NCBI GenBank assembly: GCA_025354885.1
Contig: JANXLY010000023.1
Location: forward strand, 1-38,600
Direction: 5' to 3'
Source: Acidobacteriota bacterium
Lineage (GTDB): Bacteria > Acidobacteriota > Terriglobia > Bryobacterales > Bryobacteraceae
Length of the DNA stretch: 38,600 nt
In this document: positions 25,959 through 34,140 of the stretch, piece by piece
Position numbering within the stretch: position 1 is the first letter of the stretch
How the letters are laid out: every line of letters starts with the position of its first letter
Notes under the pieces: model-generated
The model's input: only the letters and a program-made list of their open reading frames with translations
What the model was told of the DNA's origin: nothing
The model's database searches: none
Made by a program: the position numbers and the translations under genes

Positions 25959-26779
25959 TGCTTGTTGCCAAACTCATCGACACTACTTTGTGCATCGGCT
26001 GCAAGGCTTGCGAGGTTGCCTGCCAGGAATGGAATGATCAGGAATACACGCTCGGTACTTTCAATGGCAGCTATCAGACGATGCCCGAGCTCGCACCGAA
26101 TTTCTGGAACCTGATCAAGTTCAACGAAATCGAAACGGACGGTGGCACCTCCTGGCTGATGTCGAAATTTCAGTGCATGCACTGTGCCGACGCCGGCTGC
26201 ATCGCTGCCTGCCCTGCCCCCGGTGCCATCGCACAACTCGCCAATGGCACGGTCGACTTCGTTCATGAGAACTGTATCGGTTGCGGTTACTGCATCACAG
26301 GTTGCCCCTTCGATGTACCAAAGCTCAGCCCAACCTCGAAGAAAGTTTACAAGTGCACGCTCTGCTCCGACCGCACTGCTGTCGGCCTCGAGCCCGCCTG
26401 CATCAAGACCTGTCCAACCAATTGCCTCACCTTCGGCGAGCGTGACGAAATTCTGCGCGTCGCTGAAATCCGCACAAAGGAATTGAAGGCCGATGGCTTC
26501 GCCGATGCCGGCGTCTACAATCCCCAGGGTGTCGGCGGCACCAACGTCATCTACGTCCTCAATAACGCCAAACAGCCTGAGAACTACGGCTTGCCTAAGG
26601 ACCCCGTTATCCCCTGGACGGTCCAACTCTGGAAAGGTCCGCTGAAGCTACTCGGATCTCTCGTCTTCTTCGGCAGCATTCTCGGAGCCTTCTTCCACTT
26701 TGTAATTTATGGCCCGCAGGACCCGGAATTGCACGGCCATAGCGAAGAAGAAAAGCAGGACGTCAATGACAAACTCTGA
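25958..26779 (+). CDS. fdnH: Formate dehydrogenase iron-sulfur (beta) subunit
   Basis: This 273-residue protein has four [4Fe-4S] cysteine groups: C12-C15-C18-C22 (CIGCKACEVAC), a second in CMHCADAGCIAAC, a third in CIGCGYCITGC, and a split fourth in CTLCSDRTAVGLEPACIKTC. One C-terminal membrane helix (about 230-252, LLGSLVFFGSILGAFFHFVIYG) anchors it. It relays electrons from the alpha subunit's cluster to the cytochrome b subunit. The start is ATG 25958, overlapping the alpha stop by one base (TGATG). A longer upstream frame from 25838 is out of register with the alpha gene and adds an unrelated 40-residue tail, so it was not used. The ATG of the gamma subunit lies 14 bases inside its 3' end. 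Confidence 0.95.
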   Translation: MLVAKLIDTTLCIGCKACEVACQEWNDQEYTLGTFNGSYQTMPELAPNFWNLIKFNEIETDGGTSWLMSKFQCMHCADAGCIAACPAPGAIAQLANGTVDFVHENCIGCGYCITGCPFDVPKLSPTSKKVYKCTLCSDRTAVGLEPACIKTCPTNCLTFGERDEILRVAEIRTKELKADGFADAGVYNPQGVGGTNVIYVLNNAKQPENYGLPKDPVIPWTVQLWKGPLKLLGSLVFFGSILGAFFHFVIYGPQDPELHGHSEEEKQDVNDKL

Positions 26780-27398
26780 AATCCGCATTCCCCGATTTGA
26801 CGCCTACGAGCGTGTCATGCACTGGATGTCTGCCCTCAGCTTTCTCTATGCGGCCCTCACCGGGCTCGCCATCTGGAGTCCAAAACTCTATTGGATCGCC
26901 AGCGTCTTCGGAGGCGGAGCTGTCATCGGCGGCACACACCCTTGGTCAGGCCTTCTATTCTCGGCAGCCATAGGCTGGATGTTCTTGCGCTGGGCAAAGA
27001 CCATGGGCCTCGATGCAGATGATCGAGTTTGGCTCACTCGTCTCGACAGGTACGTCACGCATCAGCACGGTGCACTTCCAGAATCCGGGCGCTTCAATGC
27101 CGGGCAAAAAATGTTGTTCTGGAGTCAGATCGCCACAACGCTTCTACTCTTTGCGAGTGGGATCGTATTGTGGTTTCCTGATTGGATGCCGCGCAATTTG
27201 CGGCTCTTCGCGATCGCGCTTCATCCACTGGCGGCGATCGGATCAATCGGTGGCATCATCGTGCACATTTACATGGGAACGGCAGCAGTGCCGCATTCCA
27301 TGCGTGCCATGCTGCGTGGGTGGGTTGTGCCGGAGTGGGCACGCTTTCACCATCCCAAGTGGTATCGCCAATGGCGAGACTCATCAAATTTAAGATAG
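26766..27398 (+). CDS. fdnI: Formate dehydrogenase cytochrome b (gamma) subunit
   Basis: This 210-residue protein has four membrane helices and haem-ligand-type His residues: RVMHWMSALSFLYAALTGL (about 18-36), THPWSGLLFSAAIGWMF (about 58-74), LFWSQIATTLLLFASGIVLWF (about 118-138) and IALHPLAAIGSIGGIIVHIYMG (about 150-171). It is the quinone-reducing cytochrome b556-type subunit of formate dehydrogenase N/O. It starts at ATG 26766 inside the end of the beta gene, so translation is coupled. A longer frame from 26709 was not used. No FdhE or FdhD follows; the next gene is a c-type cytochrome after ten bases. Confidence 0.93.
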   Translation: MTNSEIRIPRFDAYERVMHWMSALSFLYAALTGLAIWSPKLYWIASVFGGGAVIGGTHPWSGLLFSAAIGWMFLRWAKTMGLDADDRVWLTRLDRYVTHQHGALPESGRFNAGQKMLFWSQIATTLLLFASGIVLWFPDWMPRNLRLFAIALHPLAAIGSIGGIIVHIYMGTAAVPHSMRAMLRGWVVPEWARFHHPKWYRQWRDSSNLR

Positions 27399-27408
27399 GA
27401 TCTTCAAA

Positions 27409-28161
27409 ATGCGGCTTATATTTTTCAGCTTTCTGATTGCCGCTGGCGCGTGGGCCCAAATTAAGGCACCCACGGATGCAGCAAGTCTGCAAGCCGGCAT
27501 GAAGTCATATCAGTTTCATTGCGCCTTTTGCCACGGCAAGGGCGATGACGGCTTTGCGGCCAACCTGGTATCCCCAAATCTGGTGCATGCACCGACCGAT
27601 TCCTCCCTGCTCAACATCATCCGCAACGGCATCATCGGCACCGACATGCCACCTGCCCTCGGAATGAGCGAAGAAGAAATGCTCCAGGTCGCCGGCTATG
27701 TCCGGTCCCTGGGTCGTTCCGCGCCCACCAGTATCGCTGGCAATGCCGCTAAAGGCAAAGCCATCTACATGGGCAAAGGTGGTTGCGCCAATTGCCACAT
27801 GCTCGAAGGCGCTGGTGGACGCATGGGGCCCGATCTTACACAGATCGGTGCCATGCGCAGCCCATCCAATCTGCGCAGCTCGATCGTCAGCCCCAGCGCG
27901 GCCATGGTTGGCGGCTGGACCATGGTTCATGTCTCGCTCAAGAATGGCACCAAAGTGAATGGCATCCGGCTGAATGAAGACAACTTCTACATCAGCTTGC
28001 GCGATGGCAAGGGCAAGATCCAGACCCTCGCCAAGAGCGATGCGACCAACATTGTTCGCGACGTGACAAAGTCTTCGATGCCGAGTTACGAGAAAGTACT
28101 CTCCACCGAAGAACTGGACGATTTGATTGCTTATTTGTTTTCCCTGCGAGGTGCGATGTGA
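27409..28161 (+). CDS. Periplasmic cytochrome c with two haem-binding motifs
   Basis: This 250-residue protein has a signal peptide (MRLIFFSFLIAAGAWA). Domain 1 holds C38-x-x-C41-H42 (CAFCH) and a likely axial Met80 in GTDMPPALGM. Domain 2 holds C126-x-x-C129-H130 (CANCH). It continues in a stretch (GPDLTQIG, LRSSIVSPSAA, NGTKVNGIRLNEDNFYISLRDGKGKIQTL, then MPSYEKVLSTEELDDLIAYLFSLRG) that matches the ~130-residue haem-binding domain known from Planctomycetes, Verrucomicrobia and Acidobacteria. It is a soluble electron carrier, probably the acceptor for the PQQ dehydrogenase whose start overlaps it by four bases (GTGA). Confidence 0.92.
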   Translation: MRLIFFSFLIAAGAWAQIKAPTDAASLQAGMKSYQFHCAFCHGKGDDGFAANLVSPNLVHAPTDSSLLNIIRNGIIGTDMPPALGMSEEEMLQVAGYVRSLGRSAPTSIAGNAAKGKAIYMGKGGCANCHMLEGAGGRMGPDLTQIGAMRSPSNLRSSIVSPSAAMVGGWTMVHVSLKNGTKVNGIRLNEDNFYISLRDGKGKIQTLAKSDATNIVRDVTKSSMPSYEKVLSTEELDDLIAYLFSLRGAM

Positions 28162-29738
28162 AGAAGTTTCTACTGCTGATGTCTGCTGGAATCCTGGCGG
28201 CGCAAGTCTCCCCCGAGCTGCTGCGCGATCCTTCCAAAGCGCCTGGAGACTGGCTCCACTTTCAAGGCAACTCCCAAGGCCATCGCCACTCCCTGCTCAA
28301 GCAGATCAACAAGACGAATGTCGCGCGACTCAAACCTTCATGGACTTTCCAGATCGACAAGACAGACAAGTTTGAAGCAAGTGCAATTGCGCACGACGGC
28401 ATTCTCTTTGTGTCAGAACCACCCAGTGACGTCACTGCCGTTGAAAGCCGCAGCGGCAAAGTCCTCTGGCGTTACAAGCGCGTTTTACCCGACAACGTCC
28501 CCTTCTGCTGCGGCAAAGTAAATCGCGGCGTGGCGATCCACGGCAACCTCGTATTTGTCGGAACACTCGACGCCCATCTTGTCGCTCTCGACGCTACAAC
28601 AGGCAATGTGGTCTGGGACGTCGCCGTCGCCGATTACAAGAAGGGTTACTCAAGCACAGTCGCGCCGCTCGTCGTGAAAGACAAAGTCGTAATCGGCAGC
28701 GCCGGTGGCGAGTTTGGCGTAAGCGGATACCTCGCCGCCTACGAAGTGAAAACCGGCAAGCAGGCCTGGCGATTCTCTACCCTCCCTGTCGAGGGAGAAA
28801 AGGCTACCGAAACCTGGCTCGGCGATAGCTACAAATATGGTTCCGCCACCACATGGGTAACGGGCAGCTACGACCCCGACCTCAACATGATCTATTGGGG
28901 CACTGGCAATCCTGGCCCCGACTGGAAAGGCGACAAGCGCCGCGGCGACAATCTCTACTCTGATTCGCTGCTCGCACTCGATGCCGATACCGGCAAGCTA
29001 AAGTGGCACTTCCAGTTCACCCCTCACGATATGCACGATTGGGATGCAACCCAGGTCCCGATTCTCGTTGATGACGTGTGGAATGGCAAAATGCGCAAGC
29101 TCGTCCTCTTCGCCAATCGCAACGCCTTTTACTACGTGCTCGACCGCGACACCGGCGAATACCTGCTCGGCAAGCAATACGTCCGGCAGACCTGGGCGCA
29201 ACCGGAACTCGATGCCAAGGGCCGCCCCACTCGTCTCCCCAACACCGCTCCTACTGAAAATGGCACGGTCGTCTATCCCAATTCTCCTGGTGCCACCAAC
29301 TTCCAGGCACCCTCCTATAGCCCCACAACAAAGCTGCACTACGTCATGACTCGCGACGAAGGCGGCGTCTTCTATTCTGGCGATGACACTTACAAAGAAG
29401 GCAGTTGGTATCTCGCCGGCCGCTTCGTCTCAAAGCCAGGCGAAGAAGCCACCGGAGCAATCAAAGCCATCGACCCGAAGACAGGAAAATCCAAGTGGGA
29501 GTACCCGCTCAACTCTCCTTCGTGGTCTGGTGTATTGAGCACCGCTGGAGGCCTTGTCTTTGCGGCAACGGGCGACGGCGACCTGCTTGCACTGGATGAC
29601 ACAACCGGCAAATTGCTTTGGCACTTCCCTATGGGTGGCAAAGCATTCGCCAATCCGGTCAGCTACACCGCAGCCGATGGCAAGCAGCACATCGGTATCG
29701 CCTGCGGACATACCTTCTTTTCGTTCAGCGTCGAGTAA
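28158..29738 (+). CDS. PQQ-dependent alcohol-type dehydrogenase
   Basis: This 526-residue quinoprotein has a signal peptide (about 1-16) and an eight-bladed propeller with repeated 'W....G....P..Y......G......G...A.D..TG...W' units. The vicinal disulfide Cys117-Cys118 (FCCGKVNRG) closes over PQQ. Predicted Ca ligands and catalytic base are Glu185 (GGEFG), Asn251 (GTGNPGPD) and Asp296 (HDWDAT). Residue 298 is Thr. Lanthanide-dependent XoxF/ExaF enzymes have Asp there, so this looks Ca-dependent. The family oxidises alcohols, aldehydes or sugars in the periplasm; its substrate here cannot be set. It starts at GTG 28158, overlapping the cytochrome c stop, so PQQ electrons probably go to that cytochrome. 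No PQQ synthesis genes are in the window. Confidence 0.93.
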   Translation: MKKFLLLMSAGILAAQVSPELLRDPSKAPGDWLHFQGNSQGHRHSLLKQINKTNVARLKPSWTFQIDKTDKFEASAIAHDGILFVSEPPSDVTAVESRSGKVLWRYKRVLPDNVPFCCGKVNRGVAIHGNLVFVGTLDAHLVALDATTGNVVWDVAVADYKKGYSSTVAPLVVKDKVVIGSAGGEFGVSGYLAAYEVKTGKQAWRFSTLPVEGEKATETWLGDSYKYGSATTWVTGSYDPDLNMIYWGTGNPGPDWKGDKRRGDNLYSDSLLALDADTGKLKWHFQFTPHDMHDWDATQVPILVDDVWNGKMRKLVLFANRNAFYYVLDRDTGEYLLGKQYVRQTWAQPELDAKGRPTRLPNTAPTENGTVVYPNSPGATNFQAPSYSPTTKLHYVMTRDEGGVFYSGDDTYKEGSWYLAGRFVSKPGEEATGAIKAIDPKTGKSKWEYPLNSPSWSGVLSTAGGLVFAATGDGDLLALDDTTGKLLWHFPMGGKAFANPVSYTAADGKQHIGIACGHTFFSFSVE

Positions 29739-29743
29739 GCCAA

Positions 29744-32245
29744 CTAGAGGATCCGAAAAACTGGATCTGACTTCGGCACAAACAGGCTGCCTTCGGTCAG
29801 GCCCTCCGGATAATATCGGCTCAATTGCCGCTGCAATTCGGAGGGCTTTTTCTTTCCCGCAAGCGCTGCCGCAAAGGCCTCATAAATTTCTCTCACCTGC
29901 TCTGCATCCTCGTGAACAAACTCCAGCCGGAAGTGCCGAATTCCGGCACCCTGCCAGCGCTCCAAATGCGCAGAAGCGTGCTGCGCCTCAGCGCCAAACA
30001 CTGTGTTTCGGCAACCCACATCGGCCACAACCGGATGCCGACGCCCTTGATCATCCTGCAACGCCATTTCATGTTTCTCACAAGGCCTTCCACAATCAAG
30101 GTAGGAAGTGCCACTCGAAAGAAAACGGCAAAACACACAGTGCTCTGTATGAAACACAGGCAGGTGCTGGTAGGCCACCACTTCGAGCCGATGCGCTCCC
30201 GCTTCAAGTGCAAGAGCTTCAACCTGCGCCGCGTTCAAATCATGAGTCGGGGTCAGGCGATCCAGGCCCATTCCGAGCAGCATCCGGGCTGTAATCTGAT
30301 TCGCAGCATTCAGGCTGAAGTCACCGGTCAAGCCCGCGATCCCCAGCGAATGCAAGCGATCAAGCAAGCCTGCCGACCGCACCAGCAGATGGCAATTCAA
30401 CTTCGCCAAAAAATCGGCAATCTTCTCTTCACCTGGCTTCAACACCCTCGGACTCGCCACCCGCACCGGAATCCCGCTCGCCCGCACTTTCTCAAGCGAA
30501 GGCCAGAGACCATAGAGATCAAGATAGTCGAGCGTGATGCTCGCCGGTCTCACCGCGATGGCCGCATCCAATTGCCTCGCCGCACGAACCAGCAAATGAA
30601 TCTGCGCCGCTAAAATTTCCCCGGATACAGGCGCGGCAATCGTGCTCGCCCGCAGAATCGCCGCGGCATCATGCACAGGTTTTGGCGCAGCAGCTCCAGC
30701 CAACACCTCCAGTTGCTCTATCGCCTCGCGACGCAATTGGTTCAGCAGCGACACAGGCACAAAGGGATTGCCCTCAATCACCGCCTCCATCTCCCCCAAT
30801 TCATAGGGTGTCGTCCCCAGTCGGCTCAATTGCGCCCGCAGACTTTCGTGGCTCAGTCCCTGCTGCTGCGCCACAACGAGCGGCGCGCTGGATTGCACAA
30901 TTGCTGCAAGATTGCGGACGCTCCACACCATGCGCAACACTTGGCCCGTGCGTGCTTCCACCGTCACATCGACAGGCCGCTTGTAGACAGGCTGTACCGC
31001 CTCCGTAAATCGTTTCGCCAACTTATCGAGTTCCGGATCACTCGAACGCCAAAGCAGATCGCCTGCATGGATCCGTCCAAAGCTCAACGCTCCATTTGCA
31101 AAGCTCAACTCCAGTCGCGTCGCACCAATTGCACGAACCGAATAAACGCGCCCGCCCTCTTCCTTCTCCTGCGGACTACGCCAATCAGCAGCATCAAACA
31201 CAACTCCATCCCCAGGCTTAAGCGGGGCAATCCCATGATTCTGGTTCGCTTCAATTTGCACCGTTTCATGACCCACATGCATGACCCGTCCCATCAACAC
31301 ACCGCGATGTCGTGGCCCCCGGCCCTGCACCACCTTCTGGTGATTCGTACCGCTCAGAAAAAACGCTCCAAGCCCCCGCGAGTAAACCTGTTCCACCTGA
31401 ATTGCCTCGCTCGCCGAAGGCCTCGCATGCAAGCCAAGCCATGCCGCATCAACTGCCTTGCGATAAGCCTGCGTCGTGATCGCTACATACTCAGCATCTT
31501 TGTAACGACCCTCAATCTTCAACGAAGAAATGCCCAGTGGCAACAACTTCGGAATCCAGTCCAGCGTATAAAGATCTCCCGGACTCAGCAGATACCGCGC
31601 ATCCCCAAGCGGCTCAATCTGATCATCCACAACCAGTTCATAAGGCAGTCGGCAAGCTTGCGCGCACTGCCCGCGATTCGCACTACGCCCTCCCCATGCC
31701 TCCGAGCTAAAACACTGCCCCGAGTAAGCAACACACAGTGCGCCGTGCACAAAAATCTCAAGCTCACAATCCGTAGCCGCGCGAATCTTCGCAATCTCAT
31801 CCAGCGAAAGTTCACGTGCCAGATTCACCCGAGTCGCCCCCAACCGCTGAGCCAGTCGCACGCCATCCGCATTCGTAATGCTCATCTGCGTGCTGCCGTG
31901 GATTTCGAGACCCGGGGCAATTTGATGCGCGAGCGTAACCACACCAAGGTCTTGCACGATAATCGCATCCGCACCCGCCTTGGCGATCAACTCAATCGCG
32001 CTTACGGCCTCTTCCAGTTCCCGATCAAAGACAAGCGTGTTAAACGCTACATAGCCCTTCACGCCACGACGATGCAACGTCGCAATCACTTCAGGCAATT
32101 CTTCCTTTGTAAAGCCCACTTTGGCGCGTGCCGAAAAATGCGTGAGTCCAAAATACACGCTGTCTGCACCGGCCTCGATGGCGGCCCGCAGTTGCGGCCA
32201 GTGTCCCGCAGGACTCATGATTTCCGGCTTGCGCGGAGGCAACAT
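29744..32245 (-). CDS. U32 peptidase-family protein (RlhA/YdcP-like, with DUF3656)
   Basis: This 833-residue protein starts with the U32 TIM-barrel domain (about 6-270), with signature ELEIFVHGALCVAYSGQC. Cys171, 178, 194 and 198 lie in the right place for an Fe-S cluster. The middle holds a DUF3656-like segment (about 380-540), then a second barrel-like half (about 545-790) with further Cys in HCVFCRF and CGRPCEKHE. U32 relatives such as RlhA hydroxylate 23S rRNA C2501 using an Fe-S cluster, while others are called collagenase-like proteases. Which applies here is not clear. RlhA is about 650 residues, so this one is longer. It is the last gene of the Rrf2-cysK operon (one base after the SixA-like stop) and converges with the PQQ gene five bases away. 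Confidence 0.9.
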   Translation of the reverse strand: MLPPRKPEIMSPAGHWPQLRAAIEAGADSVYFGLTHFSARAKVGFTKEELPEVIATLHRRGVKGYVAFNTLVFDRELEEAVSAIELIAKAGADAIIVQDLGVVTLAHQIAPGLEIHGSTQMSITNADGVRLAQRLGATRVNLARELSLDEIAKIRAATDCELEIFVHGALCVAYSGQCFSSEAWGGRSANRGQCAQACRLPYELVVDDQIEPLGDARYLLSPGDLYTLDWIPKLLPLGISSLKIEGRYKDAEYVAITTQAYRKAVDAAWLGLHARPSASEAIQVEQVYSRGLGAFFLSGTNHQKVVQGRGPRHRGVLMGRVMHVGHETVQIEANQNHGIAPLKPGDGVVFDAADWRSPQEKEEGGRVYSVRAIGATRLELSFANGALSFGRIHAGDLLWRSSDPELDKLAKRFTEAVQPVYKRPVDVTVEARTGQVLRMVWSVRNLAAIVQSSAPLVVAQQQGLSHESLRAQLSRLGTTPYELGEMEAVIEGNPFVPVSLLNQLRREAIEQLEVLAGAAAPKPVHDAAAILRASTIAAPVSGEILAAQIHLLVRAARQLDAAIAVRPASITLDYLDLYGLWPSLEKVRASGIPVRVASPRVLKPGEEKIADFLAKLNCHLLVRSAGLLDRLHSLGIAGLTGDFSLNAANQITARMLLGMGLDRLTPTHDLNAAQVEALALEAGAHRLEVVAYQHLPVFHTEHCVFCRFLSSGTSYLDCGRPCEKHEMALQDDQGRRHPVVADVGCRNTVFGAEAQHASAHLERWQGAGIRHFRLEFVHEDAEQVREIYEAFAAALAGKKKPSELQRQLSRYYPEGLTEGSLFVPKSDPVFRIL

Positions 32246-32246
32246 C

Positions 32247-32732
32247 CTACTCCAGTATTTCGCCGAATCGTAGCGTGATCGAAGTGGTGTTTGCTCCGTT
32301 CACATTCAAAATCAACAATCGCGAATATTCGGTCTCCGCCACTTGCTCCACCTTCACGCCCAGTCGCTCGGCAAGTATCGGCAAGCGGTCCGAGTGCGTC
32401 ACCACAAGAATGACAGCCTCTTTCGGAGCAGCCTTCAGCGCACTCACCAGCCCCTCCACATCCATTGCAGGTATGGTCTTTGGTGCAATCGACAACAGTT
32501 GTGCCAGCGGAGCAGCAGTGCTCTGGGTCCGCTTGTATTCCGAAGTGTAGATCGCGCTCACCTTCGACGTGGCGAGCATCTTCGCAAGCAGCGCTGCACG
32601 CCTCACCCCGACCTCACTCAGCGCTACATCACCAGCTGGCCCTGCCTTTTCTGCATGTCGCACCAGGATGATCGTCGCTGCCTGCAGCGAAATCATCCCG
32701 GCTAAAAATACAAGCAGCAGGGATCGAGGCAT
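32247..32732 (-). CDS. Exported histidine phosphatase (SixA-like)
   Basis: This 161-residue protein has a signal peptide or membrane anchor (MPRSLLLVFLAGMISLQA). The phosphatase core follows at once: Arg25-His26 of the RHG motif (ILVRHAEKAG, His26 catalytic), and the second His113 in VVTHSDRLPIL. Members such as SixA dephosphorylate phospho-histidine, and others act on small phosphate esters. A signal peptide in front of this domain suggests action outside the cytoplasm. The start is set at ATG 32732, one base after the cysK stop. An upstream in-frame TTG would reach into cysK and hide the signal peptide. The U32 gene follows after one base. Confidence 0.88.
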   Translation of the reverse strand: MPRSLLLVFLAGMISLQAATIILVRHAEKAGPAGDVALSEVGVRRAALLAKMLATSKVSAIYTSEYKRTQSTAAPLAQLLSIAPKTIPAMDVEGLVSALKAAPKEAVILVVTHSDRLPILAERLGVKVEQVAETEYSRLLILNVNGANTTSITLRFGEILE

Positions 32733-32733
32733 C

Positions 32734-33690
32734 TTAATCCACAAGCCCTTCAAACAACACGCTCGTCAAATAGCGTTCGCCCGCGTCGGGCAGCACAACA
32801 ACGATCGTCTTGCCCTTGTTCTCTGGCAAATGCGCAAGTCGAATAGCACCAGCAACGGCAGCCCCGCAGGAAATGCCGCACAAAATACCCTCTTCGCGAG
32901 CAAGTCGGCGTGCCATATCCACTGCTTCTTCGTTCGTTACCTGTTCGACCTGATCCACAATCGAGAGATCCAGAGTCCCTGGAATAAAGCCCGCACCGAT
33001 ACCCTGAATCTTGTGTGGCCCGGGCTTCACTGCCTCATGATTTCTTGTCTGCGTGATCACCGGGCTATGCGTCGGTTCCACGGCAACACTGAGAATCTGC
33101 TTCTTCATCTCATGCTTGATGTAGCGGCTCACGCCGGTAATGGTGCCGCCCGTGCCTACCCCGGAAACAAAAATATCAATCGTTCCGTCCGTGTCTTCCC
33201 AGATCTCCGGGCCTGTAGTTTTGAAGTGAATCGCCGGGTTCGCAGGGTTCTGAAACTGTTGCAGCAATACATAGTGATCGGGGTCAGATGCCTTGATTTT
33301 CTCTGCTTCTTCAATCGCACTGCGCATCCCGCCAGCCCCAGGCGTCAACACCAGCTTTGCCCCAAAGGCCTTCAACACTTTGCGTCGCTCTATCGACATC
33401 GTCTCCGGCATCGTCAGCGTAATCGGAATCCCGCGAGCCGCCGCAACAAAGGCCAGCGCAATCCCGGTATTGCCGGAGGTCGGCTCTACCAGTTCCTTGC
33501 CGGGCCCAAGCAAGCCCTTCGCCTCCGCATCCCAAACCATCGAAGCCCCGATGCGGCACTTCACGCTATAAGCCGGGTTGCGGCCTTCAATCTTGGCGAG
33601 CACAATCGCTCCTGCCCCATCTGTCACGCGATTGAGCCGTACCAGCGGTGTGCGGCCAATCGAAAGCGAATTATCCGAATAGATTTGCAT
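32734..33690 (-). CDS. cysK: Cysteine synthase A (O-acetylserine sulfhydrylase)
   Basis: This 318-residue fold-type II PLP enzyme joins O-acetylserine and sulfide to give cysteine. PLP-Lys44 is in [11 protein letters not shown], and the substrate loop TSGNTG is at 71-76. [14 protein letters not shown], the phosphate-binding Gly loop, is near 177-190. The length is the usual 310-320, and the C-terminus ends [20 protein letters not shown]. It lies three bases after the Rrf2-type regulator gene and one base before the SixA-like gene, in a compact minus-strand operon. In Bacillus, CysK binds the Rrf2-family regulator CymR to control sulfur genes, so the pairing here is suggestive. Confidence 0.96.
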   Translation of the reverse strand: MQIYSDNSLSIGRTPLVRLNRVTDGAGAIVLAKIEGRNPAYSVKCRIGASMVWDAEAKGLLGPGKELVEPTSGNTGIALAFVAAARGIPITLTMPETMSIERRKVLKAFGAKLVLTPGAGGMRSAIEEAEKIKASDPDHYVLLQQFQNPANPAIHFKTTGPEIWEDTDGTIDIFVSGVGTGGTITGVSRYIKHEMKKQILSVAVEPTHSPVITQTRNHEAVKPGPHKIQGIGAGFIPGTLDLSIVDQVEQVTNEEAVDMARRLAREEGILCGISCGAAVAGAIRLAHLPENKGKTIVVVLPDAGERYLTSVLFEGLVD

Positions 33691-33693
33691 GAT

Positions 33694-34104
33694 TTAGATC
33701 TCCCAATTTGCAACGTATCGACTCTGCTTCGCTTGCCATTCATCCACAAGCTTTTGAAAGTTCGTCGTGTCCAAAATGCAATTGATGGATTCATCCACCC
33801 GTTGCCACATCTCTTCAATTCCAGGGGTGCCGGTCCGACGCTGGTTTGGCCCATCCACATGACGAATTACATCACCAACCGTCAACTGAGATGGCACGCG
33901 TGCCAACAGATAGCCGCCGTCGGCACCACGTCGCGATTCCACAAAACCACCATGCTTCAGGTTCGAAAGAATCAACTCCAGAAACTTCTGTGGGATCTTT
34001 TGCCGCTTCGCAATATCTGCAATACGAATGGGCTCACCGCCCGGCTGTGTGGCCAGGTCGAAAATTGCTTGCAGTGCATACTCGGCCTTCACCGAGATCT
34101 TCAT
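33694..34104 (-). CDS. Rrf2-family transcriptional regulator
   Basis: This 136-residue winged-helix regulator has the family N-terminus (KISVKAEYALQAIFDLA), the helix-turn-helix (IRIADIAKRQKIPQKFLELILSNLKHGGFVESRRGADGGYLLAR), and a dimerisation helix near 100-130. Only one Cys (Cys109) is present, not the three Cys that bind Fe-S in IscR, so it resembles CymR-type Rrf2 proteins that sense cysteine status by other means. It is the first gene of the operon with cysK immediately after it, and is divergent from the enolase-superfamily gene across only 36 bases. A G-rich stretch (GGGGGG) about ten bases before the ATG may act as the SD. Confidence 0.92.
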   Translation of the reverse strand: MKISVKAEYALQAIFDLATQPGGEPIRIADIAKRQKIPQKFLELILSNLKHGGFVESRRGADGGYLLARVPSQLTVGDVIRHVDGPNQRRTGTPGIEEMWQRVDESINCILDTTNFQKLVDEWQAKQSRYVANWEI

Positions 34105-34140
34105 GAGTCGAATCCCCCCTAAACCTATAGACTATCTCGT
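34105..34140. promoter_or_regulatory. Divergent control region with short dyad ATAG-A-CTAT
   Basis: This 36-base gap separates the Rrf2-type gene (minus) and the enolase-superfamily gene (plus). It holds ATAGACTAT at 34127-34135, a perfect four-base dyad around one base, inside CCTATAGACTATC. A short gap with a dyad next to a regulator gene is a reasonable place for an autoregulatory operator. No -35 hexamer at standard spacing could be found on either strand, so the exact promoter is not called. Confidence 0.3.

Noticed and set aside
29750-29767. GATCC/GGATC hairpin as bidirectional terminator between the PQQ and U32 genes
   Set aside because: The stem is only five bases, there is no T-run, and it lies inside the U32 coding end.
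30671-32278. 535-codon open frame on the plus strand
   Set aside because: It lies fully antisense to the U32 gene, which has clear family motifs. Its Arg/His/Gln-rich product matches no family and results from strong codon bias.
32569-34122. 517-codon open frame on the plus strand
   Set aside because: It is antisense to the SixA-like, cysK and Rrf2 genes, all of which have conserved active-site or helix-turn-helix motifs.
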